Of a stretch of 45,455 bases of DNA, positions 18,783 to 28,494 are shown piece by piece. Position 1 is the stretch's first letter, and each line of letters starts with the position of its first letter. The notes beneath the pieces are model-generated. The model worked only from the letters and a program-made list of their open reading frames with translations. It did no database searches and had not been told where the DNA came from. Position numbers and translations under genes: made by a program. The stretch is from Ophiostoma sp. CBS 140.51 (taxonomy: Eukaryota > Ascomycota > Sordariomycetes > Ophiostomatales > Ophiostomataceae): NCBI GenBank assembly GCA_029298735.1, contig JANSLP010000265.1, positions 1 through 45,455 on the forward strand, given 5' to 3'.

Positions 18783-19997
18783 TGTGGGTGTTGTGTAGAG
18801 GGTAGTTGTGAGGTAAGGAGAAAAAGTGACGTAGGAGAGATTGACGTAGGTGTTTCGTCGTTTGCTTGTATGGAGGTGATATTGTAGAAGGAGGCAGGCT
18901 GGGCAGACTCGAGGAGGCGAAAGAAACCGTTTTTATGACAATCGCATTTGGCTGACTTTCCAAGGCTTGGCTGTTGGGACCTGAAAGATGGGCGTATTTT
19001 TGGGACATTCCAGGCCTTCTTTCCTTCGTTCCCCCCCCCTCGCCCCGGTGCCCGATATCGCTAGCGGGGATAAAAACTGGGGAAGGCGGCTCGAGAGAGG
19101 CTCGAGAGAGGCTAGGCCGACTGGCCGACTGATAACACAACAACGGCGACAGGGAGCGGTGAAGAGACAACCGTTGTTACGGTGAGATACAGCGCTCTCA
19201 GTTTCTCGGTAGGCGGTAGGCACGCGACCCTGTTATCACGTAAAATAAACTCGACAAGACAAATGTCCAGACGACCATTTCAAATCCTTTGAAGCCCCCC
19301 CCCCCCCCCAACATTTCCAATGCGGCTCTTGTGAAAGGCGAGCACAATGCAACAGCATATTGTGGATTTTATCCGATTATCATTTGCAGTAGAAAGAATC
19401 AATCCAATGCTAACATCAACAAGTCCGATCGAATCTCAAAAAGGATATTACCGGATATCATGAGACTGGTGATTGGACAACTCCAATGACACTTCGGCCG
19501 GTCTCGACAAAACAAACTCCCACAAACCCGCCGGGGCCGGAATTCTAATCGTGTCGGTAAACCCGCCGGTCAATGCGGCTCTTTATAAAGAATTTGGTCA
19601 CCTGTGTATTCTTTGGTCCTCTTTTTCGTGCTTTTCGTCGATGCAGTGCCTCTTCTCTTGCATTCATTTTCCCGGTCGCCAATTTTGTGCTGTACTGCCA
19701 TTGATTTTCTGATTAAGGATAAAAAACTATGTGCGTATATGCTGTGCTTGCTACTGTTATTTGTTTGTATTGCTGCGCTGTTTCCCGTCCACGTTGTGTA
19801 TCGACGGGAAAGGGTGCATCGGCCCATAAACCCAGTCCACGCGATTCCCACGTTTTCAACAGTCCCACGATATCCCCCCATCCCGTCCACTCCACTGTAT
19901 TAACACGAGAAAATTAGAATACCATTATCAGAGCCACCATTGGCTGTCCACTGCCCTTCCTTCCTTTCCCACAAAACAATAAATTAGATGGCACCTC
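18783..19997. other. gene-poor 1.2 kb with short direct repeats
   Basis: No gene is evident. It contains a 15-base C homopolymer (19295-19309), a 13-bp direct repeat CAATGCGGCTCTT (19318-19330 and 19571-19583) and an 11-bp repeat AAACCCGCCGG (19524-19534 and 19559-19569). There is also a TCGAGAGAGGC doublet near 19090-19112. The left ~250 bp are probably the promoter and leader of the small duplicated protein. Confidence 0.5.
19295..19309. repeat. poly-C homopolymer (15 bases as given)
   Basis: An uninterrupted run of C on the plus strand. Length in such runs is error-prone in sequencing. Confidence 0.8.
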
Positions 19998-20639
19998 TTA
20001 GAAGAACAGCATACCAGCCACGGCCAGGCTAAAGAGCGCCGCACCCGTCGTGCTGATACGACCATTGTTGCTACGCGTGCCGGCCGACGACGGCGGTCCC
20101 GAGGGCGACGCCGTGCCGCGAGTCGGGCCCGAGTCGTGCGTGGTCGTCTTGCTGACAAAGCTCGAGGGAGGCTTGGTCGTCGTCGTCTTGGTCGTGTGCG
20201 GGTGCGTCGACGTGGTCGACGTCGAGGAGGTGGAGTTGACAAAGATGCTTGTAGTGATGACGGGAGTGGTCTCGGGTGTAGTGACGGGCGTGGTCTCGGG
20301 AGTAGTGACGGGAGTAGTGACGGGAGTAGTGACGGACGTCGTCACCGGAGTGGTGGAGGACCACCCCGTGGACGACCCCCAAGCGCCCGTCTCGGACGGT
20401 CCCCAGGTACCACTGTCGGACGGGCCCCAACCGCCACCCGGACCCGAGTGGCCCGACGGACCGCCCCAGGAGCCGCTGTTGGACGGGCCCCATGCACCAT
20501 TGCTGGCAGAAGGGCCCCAGTTCGAAGAGGGGCCACCCCAGCCGGCCGGTGCCGTGTTGGACGGTCCCCATGCGCCGTTGCTGTTGCCATTGTTGCCCCA
20601 AGCAGAGCTTCCGGGGAATCCGCCGTTGATGCCAGCCAT
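19998..20639 (-). CDS. Trp/Gly/Pro- and Thr-rich protein with GPI-like C-terminal tail
   Basis: This is a 213-residue low-complexity protein. Residues ~1-98 consist of imperfect WGPS repeats (for example NGAWGPSN twice, GGWGPSD, TWGPSE). Residues ~98-130 are Thr/Pro repeats of TTPVTTPETTP, then a Ser/Thr/Lys-rich stretch. The C-terminus is small polar residues (TRSNNGR) followed by a short hydrophobic tail ALFSLAVAGMLFF, the layout of a GPI-attachment signal. The only ATG in the frame is at 20639, and the sequence after it (MAGINGGFPGSSAWG) is not a signal peptide. The frame stays open another ~270 nt upstream but without an ATG and with leader-like CT-rich sequence. It may be a cell-wall protein with an unannotated upstream exon, a tail-anchored protein, or an unconventional surface protein. 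I do not recognise a named family. Confidence 0.65.
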   Translation of the reverse strand: MAGINGGFPGSSAWGNNGNSNGAWGPSNTAPAGWGGPSSNWGPSASNGAWGPSNSGSWGGPSGHSGPGGGWGPSDSGTWGPSETGAWGSSTGWSSTTPVTTSVTTPVTTPVTTPETTPVTTPETTPVITTSIFVNSTSSTSTTSTHPHTTKTTTTKPPSSFVSKTTTHDSGPTRGTASPSGPPSSAGTRSNNGRISTTGAALFSLAVAGMLFF

Positions 20640-22434
20640 TGTAGTGTGGGTGGTGATAAAATCAAAGTAAATGCGGTAACGAACGAAGTGAGGACGAAAG
20701 AGACACGCTGAACGAAAGACTTTTTTGTGTTTTGGTAGAAACAAATGGCTTGGTAGAGGAGTGTACAGAGCGGAGGGTAAGGAAGGAGGAAAGAAAGAGA
20801 AAAGAGAAGAGGTGGAACAGAAGAAAGGCAACCAGTGAAGAGGACTCTGTCCTCTGTCTTTAATACTCAACCAAACAGAAGAAAGACAGAGACACGCAGA
20901 CAACAACCGTCGGCCGACACCGCGCGTCCCTCAGCACTCGTCTGCCTGGATCCCGGTACATGTCTCATCATTTCTCGTTGTTTATTTCTTGTGCAGTCTT
21001 GCACCACTTTTCCTGGTCATTTCTCTCTCTCTTTCTCCTGCGTACGACACCCACATTCACACAAAAGGCAAAAGGCAAAAGGTTGGTCGACGTTGTGTGA
21101 CCGCCGTGAAACAACACAAGGCTAGACACAGGAAGGTGCAGAGAAAGGAAAGAAGAGTGTGGCAACGCTCGTATATTACGAGGCTGGATCAAAGTACTGA
21201 ATAAAAAGTCAAAAGACGACAGCGCAAAAGAAACGACGAGAAAGCTGGATGAGATGAGAAAGAAAATTAACGCAAGCCACAGCCAAGTTGTCTGGGGAGA
21301 GGTGGAGGGCCGAAGAGAGTGGATTACAGGGTTCTTCTCTTTTCATGCTCGTTGCTGCATGACGACAAAGAGAAGAGATGGGGTCAGGTAGCACAGACCG
21401 GAGCATCGCCACTTGGGTTCCGGGCGGCGAGATTGAGAGACAGAGACTAATATCATATCTCACAGCCAGGAAGCCATCCTTCTTTCCTGCCATGCAGCCA
21501 TATCCCTGTTTCTTGTTTCTGCTTTCTTTGTGCTTTTGCTGCAGGCCACCCGTTCTCATGTGAACTAGACCAAGACAAAGGAAACAACTTCAAAGTCAGA
21601 GATAATATCCACACGGTTGTGTTGCACAATATATATAAAATACAGAGATGCAATTCAAAAAGATGCAAAAAGCAGGGGCTTGCTGGAGGGGCAACAAAAA
21701 CAGACAGGGACAGGCTGGGCACTGCACTTTATATCAACCAGCATGCACATACACATACATACACATACATGTATGCACACTGTTTCTGCGCCACATCTTT
21801 TCTAGATATGAAATGAAGTTGGACAGAGGAGGGGTTAAGAAATGAAAGAAAAAAAGGAAAAAAAAAAAAAAACACGACCCCTAATTGAAGGAGACTCACC
21901 ATGAAACGAGCACACCATCGATTGTGCCGTTGCTGTGCAATTTGTGTGCTTTCTTTCCGAATGAATATTTCCGAATATTTTAAATGAACGACGGCGACCG
22001 AAACCAAGACAAGGCGACACCAATAAATGTCCCGGGAACCGGCAGTCGGGGATGCAAAGGTTATTCGAGTGTTGCGTTGTGCGAACTGGTCGACGGGACG
22101 GTGATTATCTCGGGGAATAGTTGTTGTAAAGTGAATGCCAACACCATCAAATAAACAATGTGGATATGAAGTGTACAACGACTGAAGATGTGCCAAAAGT
22201 CTAGAACGAAAAGAAGAAAACATGATATAAAATCTTTAAGAGACAGAGAACCGCCCATGTATGTTGGCTTGTGCCGTCTTTGGACACCCTAAAACGCTAT
22301 GCAATCTTTTGAACCAAAATGTACAAAAACGACGATGACAGAAAAGACAAAAATACAAGAAGAATAAAGAGCAGGGCCCCATGCAAATGCAGAGCCATAA
22401 TATGCCTGCAAGACGCCCCCATAAACCTTACTGA
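20640..22434. other. gene-poor 1.8 kb between two minus-strand genes
   Basis: The left ~270 bp are a CT-rich leader or promoter (minus strand) for the Trp/Thr-rich protein. The rest is AT-rich, with a run of A near 21855-21872 and a CATACA microsatellite. Frames up to ~160 codons start with non-ATG codons and show no domain. I see no gene or RNA. Confidence 0.5.
21745..21779. repeat. (ACACATACAT)n microsatellite
   Basis: Two perfect ACACATACAT units (21751-21770) are flanked by partial copies. GCATGCA on the left and TGTATGC on the right give weak dyad symmetry. Confidence 0.75.
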
Positions 22435-25345
22435 CTACTGCACGAGCATGTTCCACGCCTGGTGGGCCAGAACTGTCCCATGCAGCGACGCCAGCTGCCA
22501 CCATTGCCAAGGGACGTTGAGTTCGTTCTGGTGGAGTTGCTGCTGCTGCTCAACACTGTTGTCGAGCCAGCCGTACAACTCGCCTCTATACGTCTCGCCG
22601 TTGTTGTATTCAACGTTGTCGTCGTAAGACGTATGCACCTGCGTCTGCTGCATTTGTTGTTCTTGGCTGCCCGCCTGCAGCATCACCCACATCTGCGTGG
22701 CCATCCAGGCCGCGAGTGCCAGACTGGCCAGGCCCAGCAAGAGGCCAACGATTGCTGAGAGGGCACCTCCAGATTGACGCTGATCCCTCCGCCTCCACTT
22801 TGTGAGGGACTCCTTTGTGCGGGACAGCGCCAGCACGGCACAGAGGCCGACGGTGGTGGCTTCAATAAGACGCGCGTACGGTTGGACGTACTGCACGACC
22901 AAGGCGTCGGCACCAGACACGCCGCCACTGGTGGTGGTGGTGGTGGTGGCAGTGTTCACGCCAATAGTTGCAATGTCCTGCAAGCAGTACACGGCAGCAA
23001 GGGAAAAGGCAGTCGTCATGAGCGAGGCAGCACGGCCAGTAATGGAAGCGCTATTTGCAGATGAAGCTGTCACTGACCTCCGCCGATGCAAAGAGGCCCG
23101 CCGCTGGCGAAGACTGGAGTTGGATCCTCCAGTGACTTCCTCCTCCCCACCGGCACCCAGGGTAAAGGTCTGACTGAACAAATCAGACAGCATACTGCCC
23201 GGATCGTCGTTGTCGGCTTGACCACCGGCGGCCCGGCCATTACCTGCCTTCTTCCCTTTGTGCTGAAAATCTTCTGCGAAGAACGACGGCTGTGCAAATT
23301 CCACCGATGAGGAGGCACCATTGGGTCTCTGGAAAGCAAGGTCGAGCGTGTGCCTCTGTCTTTCGTTGGGACTGCCGTTTTGGCCGAAGAAGCTGTTTGA
23401 GCTCGTACGGTCATCCTCCTCTTCCTCGCCCAACCCTGTCTTCACCAGTCGTGGCGCATTCGGCCGGTTGAAGATGCGCTGGGCAATGCTCGTCGGCGCG
23501 GGTGGCACCTTGTACCAGAACGGACCACGATCGGCCTCGACGGGTGTCTGGCTGAACGCAGTGGGCAGTGAGCTCTGGCCAAACTGGCCATGTCCCGGCT
23601 CGTACGTGTTGAAGGCGCGGTGTGGTGATTTTGTCGGTGTTTGAGCAAGAAGCTGCGACTGTGTCTGCACTTGGGACGACGGCTGCGTCGGTGTCCAATC
23701 CATCTCGTCGGTGTCTCGCGGCTGGCTCTGGCTGTAGTATTGGTCTTCCTGGGGCCAAGACTGGAGCGGCTGCGATGCGGGTGTGGTCGAGCCGTAGCCA
23801 GCGCCCAAGTTGAGCGAGCCGAAGCTTGAATCACGGCCTCCAGCCTGCCATCCGCCATTCGATTGCTTGCTCTGCTGCCTTGGAGTTTGTGATGGCCGCC
23901 AGCCGTCCCAGCCGTCCGTGTCACTATCACGACGGGGTAGTGGATTGGACTGCATCACTTGTGAGGTCGACGACCGCTGGGGTGTGGCCGATATCTCATC
24001 GAGGACGTCCGACAAGGTCTCGAGGCCGCGCCGGCGGTTCTCTGACTGTTGGAGCTGATGCTGCTGCTCAGCCAGTTTGGCATTGGCCCGCTGGGGTGTC
24101 AACGGTGTCTCGGGCAATTTGGCAAAGAGCGGCCGCACGTCTTTGCGGATGGCGCGCGGTGCTCGGGTGTAGAGGTAAAAGATGAAGAACGCGGCGACGG
24201 CGTGAACTCCGGCCACAGTCGGTGGGAGTCCAGCGTTATCCGCCTCGCTTGTCATCTCAAGGGGGCTCTGATAGTCGACTACCTTGGCCAGGAGTAGTCT
24301 CGTAATGACAATGGTCGCTTGGAAGGCATACCATGTCGGGATGCCGACCAGGGGCTTTGTGAAGCCCCGAATGGTCTGCACGAAGAAGGGGTTCCACCAG
24401 CAGCTGGCCAGAGTAGATGCGATGCATGAAAGTCGCAGAAAGTTGGCCTTGTAAACGAGGAGGCGTAGTAGAGGTTGTAAGAGAATAAGAGCGGTTGCTG
24501 TCGTCCGTTCTGGGCTGTGAGTCGTTGTATGTGTTGTTGAGTCGTCCACGATCGCGTCGCTGTCGAAACCGAGGTCGCCCGTGCTGTTTAGCGATGTCGA
24601 GGGAAGCAGAAAGCTGCCAAGGATGCCCGCCTGCCACAAAATCTGCAGAAACAGGCCAGCCCACCACAGATTCCGTCCTAACCAGTTGGCCGCATCGAGG
24701 GGCGTTGCACGTGTCAAACGTACTTGTCGACTGTAGTCGACCATCCGCCGCAAGTGGTCTGTCTTGGCTGTGTATCCCGCTTCTCGTATACGATCGAGCA
24801 CGCGCGGTTCGCAGTCGGCGCAAACTTGTGGATATCGTTGCTCGAGGCCTTGGCGGAAACGAAAGTATTTGCGCTCGAGCTCGGGGGTGTCGGGGTGGTT
24901 TGGGTCGGAAGGGAAGTATTGGGCGAGGGACGAGATGAAGAGGTGTTGGTTCTTGAGGCAGGTCTTGCAGAAGACGCCCGGTTGGCCTCCACCTCCCCCA
25001 GGCGAGCCATAGCCGCCATTGGTGCTAACGCTGCCGGGGCTGCCAAAGCTGTCGTGAAAGGGCTCGGGGCCGGAGGCAAAGAAGGGTGTGGTCGTCTCGG
25101 CGGCAGCAGTCGTGGATGTCGGAGGGTCGGTGATACCGCCGTTCTAGAGGGTGGGTAAGTTAGTCAGTTTGTCGTCAAGTGAAGTTATAAAAGCATCGCA
25201 AGATAAGGGGGGCTACCTTATCCAAGTAATTTGTCGCGTCGCAATTTGAGCATGTAAACTGGTGCATGCTGCCGTCAAAGACGATGGACGTGCGTCGGCC
25301 GCAGTAGAAGCAGCTCAAATAGCGCGCCCGTCGCAGTCGCGCCAT
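22435..25345 (-). CDS. ima1: Ima1/Samp1-type inner nuclear membrane protein
   Basis: This is a 945-residue integral inner nuclear membrane protein, homologous to S. pombe Ima1 and animal Samp1/NET5, which link chromatin and the nuclear envelope. Exons are 25345-25217 and 25143-22435. The 73-nt intron (25144-25216) starts GTAGCC, has CTAAC and ends TAG. The N-terminal Ima1 domain (PF09779) is zinc-finger-like with four CxxC pairs: CFYC, CSNC, CKTC and CADC. It is followed by the conserved YTAKTDHLRRM segment. Helices include GLFLQILWQAGILGSFLL, LLQPLLRLLVYKANFLRLSC and AVAAFFIFYLYTR, then a ~330-residue Ser/Gln/Pro-rich probably disordered region, and three C-terminal hydrophobic helices. A Gly-rich insert (SPGGGGGQPG) sits between the second and third CxxC. 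The ATG at 25345 begins MARLRRARYLSC, as in relatives. It is divergent from alg14. Confidence 0.9.
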
Positions 25346-25945
25346 GGCGGGGTGTGAAGTATGATGTTGGTGATCTTGAAGCTATTATCGTCGAGGAGAT
25401 GAAAGAAGTCGATTTTCGTTAAGTCGATTTGTTGCCCCCGTTGTATTTCTCCTTGCGCTGCAGTCAACACGCGGATCCACCATCCTCCGTTGTTGTTGGT
25501 GAGGTGTCAAAACAAAGGCACGGAGCTGGGCCTCGATTTGCGTGGCCAGCTGCGTCTTGGTTGGTTGTGGTGCGTCGTTGGATGCCGTGTTTCCTCTTCC
25601 CTGTTCCTGGATTCTGGGAAATGGGTGATGCAACCCAGACAATAAAGTAAATATACTGCCGGGCGGTCAGGTGCCAGAGCTCCAAAAAATGGGTCTCTTA
25701 TAGCCCCTAATATCGACACCCTGGAACAGCTATTAGTCGGTTTAGTGCTCCCCCACAACGTGTTATTCAGAAAGCTACACATTCAGGTCTATTTTGTCTG
25801 ACAACACACTCTTTCGCGCGCTCATTTTTCAACCACAAGGCGTAATCACCACGCCGGCTCATAAGAGGCCAAATCAAAACCCAAAATCTGCTCCAAAGAG
25901 ACTTGGGCATCACATTTTGACGGCGGACGCCAATATACCGCCAGG
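25346..25945. promoter_or_regulatory. divergent promoter, ima1 / alg14
   Basis: A 600-bp bidirectional upstream region between two housekeeping genes. I see no gene and no distinctive site. Confidence 0.5.
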
Positions 25946-26875
25946 ATGGGCCTCCTCTTTTTGGCCATCCTCGCCGCCAATGTTTTGATCATTGGAGCTT
26001 TGGTCTTGGCTACGGTGAGTTTTCGGTTCACAATCTAACTTCCTTATTTGTTAGCTTTCTAACAAAAATAGGCACGATATTTTGTCGTCTTGCGCAGCCG
26101 ACGCTGGGCCATGAATAAAGCATGGAAGGCAGCCCGACAGGGTCCAGTGCCCGACGGCGTCCAGCTGCCCAGCACCTATTTCATGTACGTGCTCGGCTCG
26201 GGCGGGCACACGGGCGAGCTCTGCGAGATGATCAAGCAGCAGTTCCGGCCGAACCCACATAGCCACCGGCGGTACATTATCACGTCCGGTGACGGCCACT
26301 CAGTTAACGCTGTCGAGCGGCTCGAGGGACTTGTTGGCCGGGCCTATCCACCGGATGCCAACGGCGTATCGCAGGGCGGATCGTGGGACATTGTGTACGT
26401 CGTCCGTGCTCGGAGAGTGCACCAGCCGCTATACACGGCGTGGTACTCGGCGCTGCAGAGTGCACTGTCAATTGTGCAGTTTCTTCTCAATCCACCAAAA
26501 CGGCAGCACGCGGCAAAGGCGGCAAGCACGAAAGCAGGACGCCAGTCCGTTGCCCACTTTGCATTTCCAAATTTGATCGTCACCAACGGCCCAGGCACGG
26601 GGTTCATAGTGTGCCTCGTTGCCTTTGTGCTCAAGATGATGTACATTGTCCCGACGGACCGCTGCAGCATTTTGTTCATCGAGACGTGGGCGCACGTCAG
26701 CACGCTGAGTCTGACGGGCAAGTTGTTTCATTACAGCCGCATTGCCGACCTGTTTGTGGTGCAGCACGAGCCGTTGGCGACCAAGACGGGCCAGCGGTTT
26801 ATTGGGGAGGTGACCAAGTACGGCAACCTGCTGGGCATCCGCAAGACGCTGGGCAAGCAGAAGCCCAAGGCATAG
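25946..26875 (+). CDS. alg14: UDP-GlcNAc transferase subunit Alg14
   Basis: This is a 290-residue ER-membrane anchor that recruits the catalytic subunit Alg13 to add the second GlcNAc to dolichol-PP-GlcNAc in N-glycan assembly. Exons are 25946-26014 and 26072-26875. The 57-nt intron (GTGAGT, CTAAC, TAG) separates the TM anchor (exon 1, residues 2-22, LLFLAILAANVLIIGALVLA) from the Rossmann-like GT-B half. Landmarks are VLGSGGHTGE (residues ~63-72), RRYIITSGD, RVHQPLYTAW, TNGPGTG, CSILFIETWAHVSTLSLTGK, FVVQH and YGNLLGI near the C-terminus. All are usual for fungal Alg14. The short first exon was found from the splice signals and its hydrophobic content, because exon 2 alone lacks the anchor. 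It is divergent from ima1 and convergent with the mitoribosomal gene. Confidence 0.93.
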
Positions 26876-27119
26876 TCGTGAGGCTATGACTTACAGGAAA
26901 AGAGGATATCCGACGATATACGACGATTCTACGATCTTAATGTATAATCTAGCCATATGTTGGCTACGAACCTGGCTCGTAGATGGAATGATATGGTTGA
27001 TGTATTCGTGAGATAATGAGATAATAATATACACAGGCCACGGCCAGATCTCTTTCCAGCGTGCCCGTCCTTTTCATCCTTTCTACAATTTTCTAACATT
27101 ATTTGCGTCCCTTCTTCCC

Positions 27120-27894
27120 CTACTCCGCCATTGGCAGGCCGTCCTGGGCCGGAGCCTCTTCGGTCGAGGCGCCAAAGCCAATGTTGCTTCTGCTCGCCGC
27201 CAGCGCATCCATCTTGGCCGACTGGCGCGCTGCCCACTCCTTCCACCACTCGTACGCCTTGTCCTCTTCGCGCATGTTGGCCTGGATCGCCGTGACGCCA
27301 AAGTACGCGCCCACCATGCGGGCCTCCTCCTGGGCCACGCGCCGCTCAACGTCCTCCTTGTGCCGCAGCGCATAAAATTCGCGCCGTGCCAAGTCGTAGG
27401 CCTGCTCCTTGGTCATGCCGCCCGCATGCATCAGCCACATTTGGCGTTGAACCACACTAGGGGGTTAGCAAACAAATCAATTAGAATGAAGGGGCGTGGG
27501 GTACTTACGACTCTCCCGACAAAGGAAAACCCGGCTGCACCAAACCCTTGCTCCAGTCGAAGCGCAGGGCGTCTTTGCCATCCGTCTCAATCAAGACCCG
27601 CGGCCGCGCCAGCTCCCACGGGTGGTCCTTGAAGAATGTCTGGCGCAGCTCGTCCTCCTCGTACAGAATCTTGTGCGGCATGTATGTCCGCCGCGGCTTG
27701 CGCATGCCCGGCAAGGGCGCCTCGAGCCGAGGAGGGACGGCGCGGATGGCCGCTTCGGCTGGCGGGATGGCCTCGACGACCTTGAGCCATACCGGCTCGG
27801 TCTTCTTTAGTCTTGGCACGACCAGGTTCTGCAGGTTGGAACGTGTAGTTGCAGCGACCTTCAGCGCCCGGAATTGTCGTGCATGGCGGCCCAT
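27120..27894 (-). CDS. rsm25: mitochondrial small-subunit ribosomal protein mS23 (Rsm25)
   Basis: This is a 240-residue protein of the mitoribosomal small subunit, annotated in fungi as 37S ribosomal protein S25. Exons are 27894-27509 and 27456-27120. The 52-nt intron has GTAAGT, CTAAC and TAG and joins GES to VVQRQ. Family landmarks are LVVPRLKKTEPVWLKVVEAI near the N-terminus, a KPRRTYMPHKILYEEDELR block, and FFKDHPWELARPRVLIE. Then come FDWSKGLVQPGFPLSGE and QRQMWLMHAGGMTKEQAYDLA. The C-terminal third is a charged helix followed by an Ala/Glu tail. The Arg-rich N-terminus with no acidic residues (GRHARQFRALKVAATTR) suits mitochondrial import. It is divergent from the PPR gene, another mitochondrial protein, with ~600 bp between starts. 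Confidence 0.92.
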
Positions 27895-28490
27895 GGTGGT
27901 GTGTGAAGAGGGGAGAGGAGGAGGAGAAAAGAAGAGAAGAGTCGAATAGGAGAGCGGCCTTGGTGGCCAATTGGCGTGGGCTGTGGTTGTCGCAGTCTTT
28001 TGAAGCGGTCGTCGGCTCGTCCGGTCCTTTTCCGCAGTCGCGAGTCGTCAATTGTGTTGAGAAACCGGGTTGCGCGGAAACAGTTGCTGGCAAACAAGGC
28101 CCTAGATGTGGTGGTTCGAGCCAGAGGACGTTGAAGCTGTCGCTAATTTTTTCCCAGCTATCGCGATACCTGGTAGATGCATAGCCGCTGAAAAGTACAT
28201 ATTATGCACTAATCCAGTGCTGAAGTCCACCAAAAAACCTTGCCGATAAGATAAAGCCCCCAAATTTGCCAGTCCGAGCGCCCCCACAGTGCCTAACATT
28301 TAGCTGCAGTGTTACTTTTTTCACCTCTCAGAGCGCAGCCATTGACAACAGCGGCAAATCGCACACAAACGAAGAAAACGAGCACACAAACCAACAAGCA
28401 AATACAGACCGTACGACGACACCGACCACCCCCCTCGACCTCCCACGCTTCCCTACACACCCGTATGGATGCCGCCATGAGGAACAGCCC
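27895..28490. promoter_or_regulatory. divergent promoter, mS23 / PPR
   Basis: About 600 bp between the ATGs of two mitochondrial-function genes. The PPR-proximal part (28330-28490) is A/C-rich leader-like sequence that ends in a 9-codon upstream ORF (28465-28494) overlapping the PPR start. Confidence 0.5.
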
Positions 28491-28494
28491 ATGA
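28465..28494 (+). other. upstream ORF overlapping the PPR start codon
   Basis: ATG at 28465 opens a 9-codon frame (MDAAMRNSP) whose TGA at 28492-28494 overlaps the presumed PPR start at 28491 as ATGA. It matters only if 28491 is the true start and the transcript begins upstream of 28465, which I infer from the open, leader-like sequence. Confidence 0.4.

Noticed and set aside
21729..22223. 164-codon minus-strand frame with a long Phe run
   Set aside because: The Phe run comes from the poly-A tract. It includes the CATACA microsatellite. No domain.
28100..28130. GGTTCGAGCC resembling a tRNA T-loop
   Set aside because: No acceptor, D-arm or anticodon stem can be built around it. I found no tRNA in the window.
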